Shown here: positions 41,364-50,928 of the stretch, in pieces
Layout: each line of letters opens with the position of its first letter
Numbering within the stretch: the stretch's first letter is position 1
DNA from: an uncultured bacterium
GTDB lineage: Bacteria; Bacillota; Clostridia; Lachnospirales; Lachnospiraceae
Reading direction: 5' to 3'
Assembly (NCBI GenBank): GCA_905215155.1
Contig: CAJMPJ010000024.1
Location: 1-53,385 of the forward strand
Length of the DNA stretch: 53,385 bases
The notes under the pieces: model-generated
Database searches by the model: none
What the model saw: only the letters and a program-made list of their open reading frames with translations
Told to the model about the DNA's origin: nothing
Program-made: the position numbers and the translations under genes

Positions 41364-44300
41364 CTATCCCTCCCCGTTTTCCTCTATTATAATTGATTTT
41401 AAATGGTCTGCCAATATGCCGGCATACTGATCCGCACCGAATTCCGACAGATGGACCAGGTCTTTCCTGTATAATTTTCTGGCCTCTGCTTCTCCGGCTT
41501 TTTCACAGAATTCCTCTGTGAGACGGTACATATCCACAAAGGGAATCCCCTCCTTTTTCGCATACCGCTCCATCGCTTCCCGGTATGCGGGCAGCTTTCC
41601 TGCGATCTCTCCTTTTTCCCCTTCCCGGTTTTCCTCACATGGACATAAACAGACAGGGGATATGAGAACCGGCACCGCGCCCTTTTCCCTGGCGGTCTTT
41701 GCATACGTTTCCAGATATTTTGGAAAATCTGAAACTGGGACATACCGCTCCCGTTTCCCCTCTGCTGCATCGTTGTGGCCGAACTGGATGAGAAGAAAAT
41801 CTCCTTCTCTTATCTGATTTTTTATATCTTCCAGACGGCCTTCCTCCAAAAAGGTTTTTGAGGACCTGCCTGCCATGGCACAGTTATCCACGATGAGATG
41901 TCTGCTTTCATAACGCCTTTCATTGGAAAACCGGCACCCGGCCCGTCTGCTGATCTCATACCGGTTGCCGGTGTCCATATGCTCCAGAAGTCTCTCACCC
42001 ATGCCGGTGCTGGGACGTTCCTCTTCCTGATAGGTCTGGTTGATGGAATCCCCGGCCAGAAACAGAACCGGTTTCCGCTTCATATAAGGAAGCACACGGC
42101 CAAAATCCATATCAGAAGCATAGTAAAACTTTGGATAGCAGGGCTGGTTGTAGCAGTTGTTCTGCCAGGCAACCCCGCACCGGTACTGGGTATCATGCAT
42201 CAGGGTAAACAGCTTATGGTCTGTAACCTGGGGATTGGTATAAATCCGGATGGCCCGGCTGTCTTTTGTACGCAGCAGAAGCTCTTCCCTGAAATCCCCG
42301 AAAATATCAGCCACCAGACAGGGATTTCCCTTCGTTCCGTTATTGGTATTTGTATTTTCCGGGACCAGCATGATGCCGTGGGTAAAATCATTGATCACTC
42401 CGGTGGGGGACTGTTTCAAATAATCTTCTCCATCAATGATCTGGGTGGTTAAATCGCCTGCCCAGCGGATGGACATATTGGTGCCCAGTGTCTCCTTTTT
42501 TAAAAGAGTTCCATGGCAGTCATAGGTGCCCACCCCGTTGACCCAGCATTGCAGTCCTCTGGCATTTGGAATCACATCTCCGATCATACAGCGGCCCAGA
42601 TCCTTTTGGGCGTATTCTCCGAATAAAACCCGTCCGCTTTCCGCATCCCTGAGTGCATAGCCGTAAGGTGCATGTTCCGCACCTTCAAATACATTGAAGA
42701 TCTCATACCCCGGACGGTCGGGGTCAATGTCTGCCACGTGCATGGCATCTCCATGGCCAAGCTTTGCCGCCTGACCGTTTGGCAGCTTATCTTTGGAGCT
42801 GTAAAGCAGGCTTCCGTCATGGTCCAGGCACGCCCCCCCGTAGATGATTTCCATGAATCCGTCCCCATCCACGTCACAGACGGAAAGGGAATGATTTCCC
42901 TGACCTGCAAACGCTCCGTAGACCGGATCTGTTCCGTTTTCTGCCTGCAACGTGTCATGAAAGGGATTATTCATGGGCACAAATCCGCTGTCCACGGACC
43001 ATACCTGCTCCAACCGGTTTTCAAAGAATTGATAGGCAGCAACGGCTGACCGGGTGTAATATCCACGGCAGACAATGAGATAGGGCCGTCTGCCGTCCAG
43101 ATAGGCGACCCCAGATAAAAACCGGTCCACCCGGTTGCAGGGCTCTATCCGCTTTCCTGCATAATCTCCCCACATAAGCCCGTCATCCACCCGGTCAAAG
43201 GGAAAATTTATGGTTTCCAGTTCTCTTCCGTCTCCCGAAAACATGGTCAAATACTCCGGTCCTTTATAAATAAAGCCTTCAAATTCCCGGAGTCTGTTTC
43301 TGGGATTTTTGGAAGGAGCATAAACATCCAGAAAATAATCCACCAGACGCTCTGCATCCTCCTGATTCAACGGATATGCTGCCATTGGCGGTATCTGAAA
43401 ACATTCTTCCAAGGTCTTTGGCCAGCGCCCCGCCCGGACCTCCGGGTGATCCTGCCAGGTACGGAAGGTTTCCACCAGATGGAGACGGTAGGTTTCTGAG
43501 CTGCATACATAGGAATCCTCATGGCTGTATCCAGCTTCCAAATCTTCTTCCGGCATGGTGATATAATACGTTTCCAGTTCTTTTCCATCCGCTCCATACC
43601 GGGTCATACGGGTTCCCGGAGCAGTTTTAAGCGCCATTTCCGCTTTCCCGTCTCCGTTAAAGTCATAGCACATAAATTGGGTATAATGAGCACCGGCCCG
43701 AATATTGGGTCCCAGATTTAACCGCCACAAGAGGGTTCCGTCAAGCTTATAGCAGTCGATATAGCACTGGCCCGTATATCCTTTGATGGAGACGTCCTGG
43801 GAATTGGAAGGGTCCCATTTGACAAGGAATTCATAATCTCCGTCTCCATCCACATCACCCACAGACATGTCGTTGGCTGAATAGGTGTAGACTTCCCCCG
43901 CCGGAGTCACGCCTGGGTCCGGTTTTTTAAGGGGAAGATCCAGATATCCCCCATCCCATACGGTCACCGGTTCACAGGCTTTATCTTCCTCCCCGTTTAA
44001 TACGGCTGCCACCTGATAGCTTGACTCCCGGTTTCCATCCGGGTCTAAGTAGTTGGTGCTGTCCGTAACATAGCTGACCGGCTTTCCATCCCGGTACACC
44101 ATAAAGTTTGCTCCGGTCAGTCTTTTTCCCGTTTCCTCATATCCGGTCACTTCGGTCAGAAAAAATCGCCAGCTTAAAAATATCCCGTTTCTTGTTTCTA
44201 CTGCCACCAGCCCCCGGTTAAGAGTCTCTAACTGTTCCTCCAAAAAGAATCGGACCGGAGTCACAAGCGTTTCACCTTCTTTGCACTCCCCGTCTTCCAA

Positions 44301-44510
44301 TACCGGGCAAACCCGGAAATAATGAGGAATGGAGGGAGCCTTATTTAAATGGAACTGCTGTGTTTCATGGGCGTAAATTTCCGCCATCAGCCGGTAATTT
44401 TCCCCATCGGTTTCCCGGTCAGACCAATAGACCCTGGATGCTTTTGCACCCTGTTTGATTTCCCAGGCAATGGTGACCCCTTCCCTGGTTAAAGATATTA
44501 TTTTTATCAT
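41364..44510 (-). CDS. Rhamnogalacturonan lyase (PL11) fused to rhamnogalacturonan acetylesterase (CE12)
   Basis: 1048 residues in one chain. Residues to about 810 are a PL11 eight-bladed propeller: beta domain at the N-terminus, then NDMSVGDVDGDGDYEFLVKWDPS, YDFNGDGKAEMALKTAPGT, CDVDGDGFMEIIYGG and repeated Asp-rich calcium sites. From about 812 a complete SGNH esterase follows: VLFLAGDSINQTY (block I, Ser), AMAGRSSKTF (block II), IQFGHNDA (block III) and KDLVHLSEFGADQYA (Asp/His). Lyase and deacetylation of rhamnogalacturonan-I would be coupled. No signal peptide is present, so action on imported oligosaccharides is likely. It stands 24 bases before the next gene upstream. Confidence 0.93.
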   Translation of the reverse strand: MIKIISLTREGVTIAWEIKQGAKASRVYWSDRETDGENYRLMAEIYAHETQQFHLNKAPSIPHYFRVCPVLEDGECKEGETLVTPVRFFLEEQLETLNRGLVAVETRNGIFLSWRFFLTEVTGYEETGKRLTGANFMVYRDGKPVSYVTDSTNYLDPDGNRESSYQVAAVLNGEEDKACEPVTVWDGGYLDLPLKKPDPGVTPAGEVYTYSANDMSVGDVDGDGDYEFLVKWDPSNSQDVSIKGYTGQCYIDCYKLDGTLLWRLNLGPNIRAGAHYTQFMCYDFNGDGKAEMALKTAPGTRMTRYGADGKELETYYITMPEEDLEAGYSHEDSYVCSSETYRLHLVETFRTWQDHPEVRAGRWPKTLEECFQIPPMAAYPLNQEDAERLVDYFLDVYAPSKNPRNRLREFEGFIYKGPEYLTMFSGDGRELETINFPFDRVDDGLMWGDYAGKRIEPCNRVDRFLSGVAYLDGRRPYLIVCRGYYTRSAVAAYQFFENRLEQVWSVDSGFVPMNNPFHDTLQAENGTDPVYGAFAGQGNHSLSVCDVDGDGFMEIIYGGACLDHDGSLLYSSKDKLPNGQAAKLGHGDAMHVADIDPDRPGYEIFNVFEGAEHAPYGYALRDAESGRVLFGEYAQKDLGRCMIGDVIPNARGLQCWVNGVGTYDCHGTLLKKETLGTNMSIRWAGDLTTQIIDGEDYLKQSPTGVINDFTHGIMLVPENTNTNNGTKGNPCLVADIFGDFREELLLRTKDSRAIRIYTNPQVTDHKLFTLMHDTQYRCGVAWQNNCYNQPCYPKFYYASDMDFGRVLPYMKRKPVLFLAGDSINQTYQEEERPSTGMGERLLEHMDTGNRYEISRRAGCRFSNERRYESRHLIVDNCAMAGRSSKTFLEEGRLEDIKNQIREGDFLLIQFGHNDAAEGKRERYVPVSDFPKYLETYAKTAREKGAVPVLISPVCLCPCEENREGEKGEIAGKLPAYREAMERYAKKEGIPFVDMYRLTEEFCEKAGEAEARKLYRKDLVHLSEFGADQYAGILADHLKSIIIEENGEG

Positions 44511-44533
44511 GTTTTTCCTCCGTCTTTCTGGTC

Positions 44534-47170
44534 CTATGCCTTTCTAAAGCTGTCTGAAGGCATGGCTGCCACCAGCTCATCCGCTTCTTTTAAATCATTG
44601 GGAAGCTGCTCTTTTATAAAATCCAAAACGCAGATAACATTCAAACACCACTGGGCCGTAAAATTGGTGCTGATCCACGGAATCTCTGAAAGTTCCTCCT
44701 GGTTTCCCTTGCTGCTAAGCTTGGTGATGCGAAAGCCATTGTGATTTTCTTCACAAAGAAGTGCATGGAGCAGATGGCACCAGGTCGTCTTTGCCAGATC
44801 GTCATTTTTTAAATACCAGGCCCCGTAAGCGCCCATAGCCGCCGCCATAAAAGGCAGGGAAAACTCCCTGTCTCCAATCAGCCCTCCGGACTCTTTTACC
44901 TGCTGCTCCCGCAAAAGGAAATAGAATCGGCCGTATTCCGCCATCATCTGCTTCCACTCTTCATCTCCGATCAAGTCGGCCATTTCCATAAAGATCTGGG
45001 GAGCGCCCATACAGATCTGCAAATGCGTTCCTCCGGCTGCCCGCTCACCGATATAACGCAGATGGACAGTTTCGGGGTCAAATTCAAAATCGGGTCCTGA
45101 CAGGAGCTTTAACGGGGCATTTTTAATATCCTCCATACCGACCTGGATTTTCTTTAAATACCGGTCATCCAAAAATCTCTCCCACTGAGTCATCCAGTTG
45201 GCGCAGAGGGAGGACCAGTCAGGGCCGCTTCTGGCATGACTTTGATAAACCATCTCTTCCTTTTTATAAAAGTCTGCCAAAGGATCTTTATAGAGAAAAG
45301 TTTGTTCATTATCCTTTAATTCATCAAAAATATCCTCCAGCCGGTAATCCCCTGTCATGTAGTAATAATACCGGTGATGGGCAGCCATGGCGATCCGGGC
45401 TTCCTTACAGGGGCAGCCCCAGTGGCGCACATTGTGGCGGGAACCAAGGCCTTTGTACTTGCCCATATGATACACATCCACTTCGGATGCATGACGGGTC
45501 AGCTTCTCGGCAAGAGCAAAGATCTCCGGCCGGCCCGACCGTAAGAATGCGAGCCACAGCCACAAAGTCGGCACCAGTTCCGTATTATCCCAGGCATACC
45601 CGCCCATATCATAGCGCCATTGATGGCGTTCCATGTCATAGGTATGCATGAAATCCCCGTAGTTAAACAGCCCGTACCAATTCCTCTGTTCCACTTCCCC
45701 CCGGTAAAAATCAACGGCCCGGTCAAGCTGCTCCTCCAGCCAGCACTCCATTTCTGTTTCCCTGGACGGCAAGGACCAGTAGCCGAATGCCCGGTGCTCA
45801 TGGTAAAATTCCGGAGTTCCCACATATTGGGCCGGGTTTGACACTGCCTTTGAAAAGCTGCACAGTTCTTCCTCCGACGGAATAAGACTGTCACAAAAAG
45901 CAATGGCATACTGACTGGTGGAAGCGATGCCGTAAGGCGTGGCGCCTTTATAATCATAACCTTCATAGTACACCTGATTATATCCCCGGTCCGTATAGTG
46001 TCTGAAATCCATGGCTTCTGCGCCTGGACTGTACAGCCAGATGACCGCTTCTGCTTCCTCTCCGGTCAGCCCCCGAAAGGTATACCCCGATGGATAGGTC
46101 TGCCAGAAGTCCCGCAGGGAACATATAACACTACCGTTCTCCCCGCCGAAGGCAGCGCCGCCCATAGTCCTCCGGCCATGAAGGGAGTCTAAATAGCAGC
46201 AGTCCGGCAGGGCAGTCTTCTTTTTTATCCGGAAATGACTTGGACTGTCCTGGCAAAGATCGTATTCATCCCAAAAAGGCATATCATTCAGTACCGTTTC
46301 AACGACTTCCCTATCGCTCCCTTTTAAGTTCAGCCGCTCACCGTTCATCTGGGCATGGTATATCTCCAAAGGGACCCTGGGCCGCCAGGTCAGAAGCTCT
46401 GCCATGGTCTCATGAAATACCCCATGATCCCCTTCAAACATCACATGCCGGTGATACATGGCCCCCTTCAAAGGCACAAAAAACTGCAGGCCGATTCCTT
46501 TTAAAAAGTCTTTTTCTTCCTCTCCGTCATACAAAAAGGTATGGGTAAAGGAAAGTTCCCTTTTGTCAAGCCCTACATACATTCGGATAAGAAAAGGAAG
46601 CTTCCTTTCTCCGGTGGAAGAAACATGGATGCCCCGGTACTTGATGACTGCCCGCAAAGGGCCTTCCTCATCCAGAGATACTTCCTCCACCACGCCGCGA
46701 TAAGTCTTTAAAAGCCTTCCTTTTGCCCCGGCATAAGTTATGGGTTCCTCTAATAACAGAACCGGACAGGCTTTGGAGATTCTTTTTATTCCTCCGGCCC
46801 ATACCTCATCAAAAAGGCAGTCCCCAGGTCCGGGAATGTGAATCCGAAGTCCACCGGCATCCACAACATAGCCCGTTCCCTCCGGTTTTACATAAAGCCC
46901 CCTACTGCCACCGTTTCTTTCCCCAGCCGTTTCCTCGAAAGGAATTACTTCTATTTCCTCTGTCAGTTCGTCGGCACATGCGGTATGGGCGGTCCATTTC
47001 ACCGTTCCATCCGGCCAATAGGCGGTAATTCTGGACTGCATGGGCACGGACTTCCCGTCATCATTTTTAAGAACATATCCCGTCTCTTTCTTACAGGCTC
47101 CCTGCTGCCACATGCAGCCCCAGGTGGTATATCCTGTTTTCTGCCTGTCCCCTAGATTATGCAGTTTCAC
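44534..47170 (-). CDS. YetA-like exo-rhamnogalacturonan lyase (PL26/PcRGLX-like)
   Basis: 878 residues, no signal peptide. The N-terminal beta domain opens with VKLHNLGDRQKTGYTTWGCMWQQG; the middle has a long beta-sandwich and the C-terminus an alpha/alpha-barrel-like region (WDNTELVPTLWLWLAFLRSG, SRHNVRHWGCPCKEARIAMAAHH). This matches the Bacillus YetA protein found with the lpl genes and the Penicillium PcRGLX exo-lyase family. It probably releases disaccharides from rhamnogalacturonan-I ends. The start is probably GTG 47170, since GGAGG lies five bases upstream; the ATG at 47182 overlaps this site. Confidence 0.8.
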   Translation of the reverse strand: MKLHNLGDRQKTGYTTWGCMWQQGACKKETGYVLKNDDGKSVPMQSRITAYWPDGTVKWTAHTACADELTEEIEVIPFEETAGERNGGSRGLYVKPEGTGYVVDAGGLRIHIPGPGDCLFDEVWAGGIKRISKACPVLLLEEPITYAGAKGRLLKTYRGVVEEVSLDEEGPLRAVIKYRGIHVSSTGERKLPFLIRMYVGLDKRELSFTHTFLYDGEEEKDFLKGIGLQFFVPLKGAMYHRHVMFEGDHGVFHETMAELLTWRPRVPLEIYHAQMNGERLNLKGSDREVVETVLNDMPFWDEYDLCQDSPSHFRIKKKTALPDCCYLDSLHGRRTMGGAAFGGENGSVICSLRDFWQTYPSGYTFRGLTGEEAEAVIWLYSPGAEAMDFRHYTDRGYNQVYYEGYDYKGATPYGIASTSQYAIAFCDSLIPSEEELCSFSKAVSNPAQYVGTPEFYHEHRAFGYWSLPSRETEMECWLEEQLDRAVDFYRGEVEQRNWYGLFNYGDFMHTYDMERHQWRYDMGGYAWDNTELVPTLWLWLAFLRSGRPEIFALAEKLTRHASEVDVYHMGKYKGLGSRHNVRHWGCPCKEARIAMAAHHRYYYYMTGDYRLEDIFDELKDNEQTFLYKDPLADFYKKEEMVYQSHARSGPDWSSLCANWMTQWERFLDDRYLKKIQVGMEDIKNAPLKLLSGPDFEFDPETVHLRYIGERAAGGTHLQICMGAPQIFMEMADLIGDEEWKQMMAEYGRFYFLLREQQVKESGGLIGDREFSLPFMAAAMGAYGAWYLKNDDLAKTTWCHLLHALLCEENHNGFRITKLSSKGNQEELSEIPWISTNFTAQWCLNVICVLDFIKEQLPNDLKEADELVAAMPSDSFRKA

Positions 47171-47197
47171 GTTTTCCTCCATCCTTTTTTTATGTCA

Positions 47198-47238
47198 TAA
47201 AAATGGCGGCACAGCCCCTGCCAAGAGACCGCACCGCC
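47198..47238 (-). terminator. Intra-operon hairpin between lipoprotein and lyase genes
   Basis: On the minus strand GGCGGTGCGGT pairs with GGCTGTGCCGCC (with several G-U pairs), followed by ATTTTTATG. It lies 10 bases after the lipoprotein stop and directly before the lyase ribosome site. Partial termination here would keep lipoprotein mRNA above enzyme mRNA. Confidence 0.6.
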
Positions 47239-47247
47239 TAGGATCAA

Positions 47248-48831
47248 CTACTTCGCAGTATCCTGCTGATACAATTCATTGATTTCTTTTATCAGTCTGT
47301 CGCCGCCGCGGTCTAACCACTGTTTGGCTGCCGCATCAAAGCCTGCATCATCAATCTGACCGCAGATGTACTGGGTTCTTGCATCATCAATGATCTGCTC
47401 GATATCCGTACCGACTTCTGCATTGACAGAGGAGTTGGCCAGATATCCTAAAGCCGGATTAAAAACTGCCACCTTTTTGTTCCTCGCAATTGCTTCATCC
47501 TGGGCAATGGTACTTTCCAGTTTTTCCAGAGTCGGATTCCCAGCAGTCAGATTGGGAATATAAGCGACCACGGAATTTAATCCTACATTTGGAGTCTGCT
47601 GTACTTCCAGCTTATTTCTCATAACGATCTTACCGGCATCATTCTTATCATAGGTAATGCCCTCCAGACCGTAATCAGCAAGGACTAACATCTCATCGTC
47701 ACACATCTTATCTAAAAAATGAAGGCACTTCTTTACGTCATCTTCCGTTTTGGCACCTGCCTTTGTAATCAGATAGAATCCGTTAAACCCGCTGGTTGCA
47801 AGAGTCGTGTTATTGACCGGTCCCACCAGCGTCATCGTCGCCGTCTTTGTTGGATCCACGACGGATTTTACATCATTCTGGATAAAGTAATTCCAGATTC
47901 TCTTGGCTCCGTCCATAACATCAATAAAGGCTCCCGCCTCTCCCTTTTTGACGGCATCTCCAAACGTACCGGAATCCACAGTTGCCCAGTCCTTACGGAT
48001 CAGACCGTCGTCATAGAGCTTTTTGACCCATTTGAGCGCTTCTCGGTATTCCTTGGTCTGATGGACCGGAACCAGCTTTCCGTCCTGCTCCACCCATTTA
48101 TTTCCGGTTCCGAACCAGGTCTGTATGATATCAATGGGACCTACATACTTGGTCATTTCAAGTCCGTAGGTATCATCCTTTCCATTTCCATCGGGATCTT
48201 CATACGTGAATTTATAAAGCATGTTGTAAACGTCTTCCACCGTCTTAGGTTCTTCTGTGATTCCTACTTTTTCCGCCCAGTCTGTGCGGTAAGAGAACCC
48301 ATAGCGTCCGATCTCCCTGGCACGGTAAAGCGCAATTATTTTTCCGTCTACGGTCACAGCTTTTAAAACATTGGGATCTGCCTTTGAAAGATTTGGATAG
48401 CTATCCGAATCCTTTAAATACTCTGTTAAATCCCAGAAGGCCCCCTTCTTTGCGGCATCCACCACATTGGCTGTCAGTTCCCCGTTTCCGGTAACGATCA
48501 TAGGCATATTTTCCTTATCCATTAAAACAAGGCCAAACTTTTCCTTATACGTATCATTGGCTTCCCATCTCCACTCCACATGGGTACCCGTATAATCTTC
48601 AAATCTCCTGATGACTTCATCCGAGTTATCGTTCTTTAACTCCGTCCCATAAAACTGGGGTACCATAACGGAAATCGTTGGTTTTCCGCTGTCTGCCCCT
48701 GACGGTTCCCCCGTCTGTCCGGAAGCTGTCCCTGCGGACTGTCCTGTCGTTTTGCTCCCACACCCCGCAAGAACCACCAGAGAGCCGGCAAGAGTAACTG
48801 CCATGGCTTTTTTCCATACTTTTTTCATCAT
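47248..48831 (-). CDS. Sugar ABC transporter solute-binding lipoprotein (LplA-like)
   Basis: A 527-residue lipoprotein, lipobox VLAGC (Cys24), followed by a Gly/Ser/Thr-rich linker. A family 1 solute-binding fold with PQFYGTELKNDNSDE, EWRWEANDTYKEKF, TYGLEMTKYVG and a tail of ARTQYICGQIDDAGFDAA. It binds rhamnogalacturonan oligosaccharides for the adjacent permeases, judging from the enzymes in the same transcript. Only distantly like the two lipoproteins of the first locus. It starts with tandem ATG codons after AGGAG. Confidence 0.93.
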   Translation of the reverse strand: MMKKVWKKAMAVTLAGSLVVLAGCGSKTTGQSAGTASGQTGEPSGADSGKPTISVMVPQFYGTELKNDNSDEVIRRFEDYTGTHVEWRWEANDTYKEKFGLVLMDKENMPMIVTGNGELTANVVDAAKKGAFWDLTEYLKDSDSYPNLSKADPNVLKAVTVDGKIIALYRAREIGRYGFSYRTDWAEKVGITEEPKTVEDVYNMLYKFTYEDPDGNGKDDTYGLEMTKYVGPIDIIQTWFGTGNKWVEQDGKLVPVHQTKEYREALKWVKKLYDDGLIRKDWATVDSGTFGDAVKKGEAGAFIDVMDGAKRIWNYFIQNDVKSVVDPTKTATMTLVGPVNNTTLATSGFNGFYLITKAGAKTEDDVKKCLHFLDKMCDDEMLVLADYGLEGITYDKNDAGKIVMRNKLEVQQTPNVGLNSVVAYIPNLTAGNPTLEKLESTIAQDEAIARNKKVAVFNPALGYLANSSVNAEVGTDIEQIIDDARTQYICGQIDDAGFDAAAKQWLDRGGDRLIKEINELYQQDTAK

Positions 48832-48856
48832 AACACCTCTCCTTTTACAATTTGAT

Positions 48857-49759
48857 TTATCCTTTTACAGAGCCAACCATAATGCCCTGCGTAAAGTACT
48901 TCTGAACAAAGGGGTAAATAAGCAGAATCGGAACGGTGGCAACCACAGTCGTTGCCATCTTTACTGCCTTCTGCGGCGGCATTCCAAAGGCCCCCCACTC
49001 AAAACCGCTGTCATTTGCCACACTGGAGGTGAGGAAAATGATCCTTCGTAATACGATCTGGATGACTTCCTTGGAACTGTCGGAAATATACATCATAGCA
49101 TTGAAATAGGAATTCCAGTGGGTAACCGCATAAAACAAAGCAACGCTTGCTAACACCGGCTTGGAAAGCGGCAGAATGATTTTAACAAAGGTCTGCCCGT
49201 CATTGCAGCCATCCATCCTGGCGGCCTCCTCAAGCTCCATGGGAAGTCCCTGGAAATAGTTCTTTATGATGATCATATTAAACGGGTTGATTGCTCCCGG
49301 AAGCCACAGGGCCCAGAAGGTATCCTTTAAATGCAGGACATTTGCCACCAGCATATAGGAAGGGACCATACCTCCCGAAAACAGCATGGTGATGATCACC
49401 ATATTGGTAAAGAATTTTCTTCCCTTAAAATACGGCCTGGAAAGAGGATAGGCAAGAGTAGCGGAAAGCGTCATATTGATGATCACCCCCACAATGGTAA
49501 CAAAGGCGGAATTGATAAGCCCCTTAATTGCATCCCCTGTCTTAAAAATATACTGGTACGCATTCACGGAAAGAGTACGTGGAAACAAAAAGAATGCCCG
49601 TTCCGTCAACTCACGCTCTGTTGCAAAAGAGCCTGCTACAATATATACGAATGGAAGCAGGGTGATCAGTGCAAAACCGCCCACAAACAGATAGATAAGC
49701 ACCTGTACGAACTGATCCCCGGGACTTCTTTTGATTTTTAAAGTTTTTGTTTTTGCCAT
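48857..49759 (-). CDS. Carbohydrate ABC transporter permease (LplC type)
   Basis: 300 residues, six membrane segments. ATG 49759 follows GGGAGGGATGGAAA; the open frame reaches further up into the preceding gene. EAA-like motif EEAARMDGCNDGQTFVKIILPL. It ends YPFVQKYFTQGIMVGSVKG, nearly the same as the permease at 32182. It is the inner partner of the LplB-type permease next upstream. Confidence 0.94.
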   Translation of the reverse strand: MAKTKTLKIKRSPGDQFVQVLIYLFVGGFALITLLPFVYIVAGSFATERELTERAFFLFPRTLSVNAYQYIFKTGDAIKGLINSAFVTIVGVIINMTLSATLAYPLSRPYFKGRKFFTNMVIITMLFSGGMVPSYMLVANVLHLKDTFWALWLPGAINPFNMIIIKNYFQGLPMELEEAARMDGCNDGQTFVKIILPLSKPVLASVALFYAVTHWNSYFNAMMYISDSSKEVIQIVLRRIIFLTSSVANDSGFEWGAFGMPPQKAVKMATTVVATVPILLIYPFVQKYFTQGIMVGSVKG

Positions 49760-49775
49760 TTTCCATCCCTCCCGA

Positions 49776-50744
49776 TCAATAAAATCCTGATTCCCCGAAC
49801 ATTTTTGCCAGCTTGTTGGCACCAAGTACCATAATCATGCTGACCACGGATTTAAACATACCTGCCGCTGTTGCCAGAGAATAATTGCCGTTTACAACAC
49901 CTTTCATATAGATGTAGGTATCAAAAACATCGGATACTCCACGGTTCATGGAATTCTGCATCAGGAAAATCTGCTCATATCCGGTATTTAAAATGGTACC
50001 CACCCTTAAAATCAGCATAATGACAATGGTGGAACGGATGGCCGGAAGGGTAATGTGCCACATCTTCTGCCAGCGGTTGGCGCCATCCACTTCTGCCGCT
50101 TCATAAAGCTGGGTATCCACTCCCGACAGCGCGGCAAGGAAAATTATGGTTCCGTAACCCGTTTCTTTCCACATGCTCTGACCTACGATCATGGGAACGA
50201 AAAGCTTGGGGTTTGACATGATGTCCGGCGCATGGTCTCTTCCAAACAGCTCCACCAGCCAGTGATAGACAAGACCATCGGTGGTGCTGAACAGCTGGGC
50301 GGTCAAAGCAGCCACGATAACCATGGAAATGAAGTGGGGGATGTACACCATGGTCTGTGTCACCCTCTTGAAAGCCAAGTTCTTGATTTCATTTAAAAAA
50401 AGTGCCAGTATGATCGGTGCCGGAAAATAAAAAATCAGGTTGGCAATGGAAATCGACAATGTATTGGTTAAAACCCGGACAAAATCCGGTCCGGTAAAAA
50501 ACTTTTTAAATACGGACAATCCTGCAAAAGGACTGTGAAGAAATGCCCCCAGCATAGTGTCTCCGTTATAAGGGCTGAATTCCTGAAATGCCATAACCAA
50601 TCCGCCCATAGGCAGATAGCTGAAAACCAGCATATAAATGACGCCTGGAATGATCATCAGGTACAGCCACTTATGGGCCTGCAGTGCATGTTTGACCGTT
50701 CCGGCCCTTGGCCTTGTTCCAGACGGCGATGGGTTTTGACTCAT
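49776..50744 (-). CDS. Carbohydrate ABC transporter permease (LplB type)
   Basis: 322 residues, six membrane segments. It opens MSQNPSPSGTRPRAGTVKHA, then ALQAHKWLYLMIIPGVIYML, and has the EAA motif AAEVDGANRWQKMWHITLPAI. First gene of the transporter/enzyme operon; GGAGGAG precedes its start. A terminator separates it from the regulator gene upstream, so it has its own promoter in 50750-50865. Confidence 0.94.
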   Translation of the reverse strand: MSQNPSPSGTRPRAGTVKHALQAHKWLYLMIIPGVIYMLVFSYLPMGGLVMAFQEFSPYNGDTMLGAFLHSPFAGLSVFKKFFTGPDFVRVLTNTLSISIANLIFYFPAPIILALFLNEIKNLAFKRVTQTMVYIPHFISMVIVAALTAQLFSTTDGLVYHWLVELFGRDHAPDIMSNPKLFVPMIVGQSMWKETGYGTIIFLAALSGVDTQLYEAAEVDGANRWQKMWHITLPAIRSTIVIMLILRVGTILNTGYEQIFLMQNSMNRGVSDVFDTYIYMKGVVNGNYSLATAAGMFKSVVSMIMVLGANKLAKMFGESGFY

Positions 50745-50867
50745 ACTTTCTCCTCCTCAATCGTTATTGGGATAAGCCATTGACTGCTTCCCCCTTGGTG
50801 AGGTTATCGTACATCATGGTTCCGGCTTTTGTAAATAATCATTATCAAACCTGTTTTTTTGTATAGA

Positions 50868-50911
50868 AAAAGCCCCGATTCCCTGATAATCACAAGGTTT
50901 CTTCGAGGCTT
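50868..50911 (-). terminator. Terminator of the sensor-regulator gene
   Basis: On the minus strand AAGCCTCGA and TCGGGGCTT arms are followed by TTTTTCTATAC, about 17 bases after the regulator stop. Confidence 0.7.
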
Positions 50912-50928
50912 ATCCATTAGAATAATCA

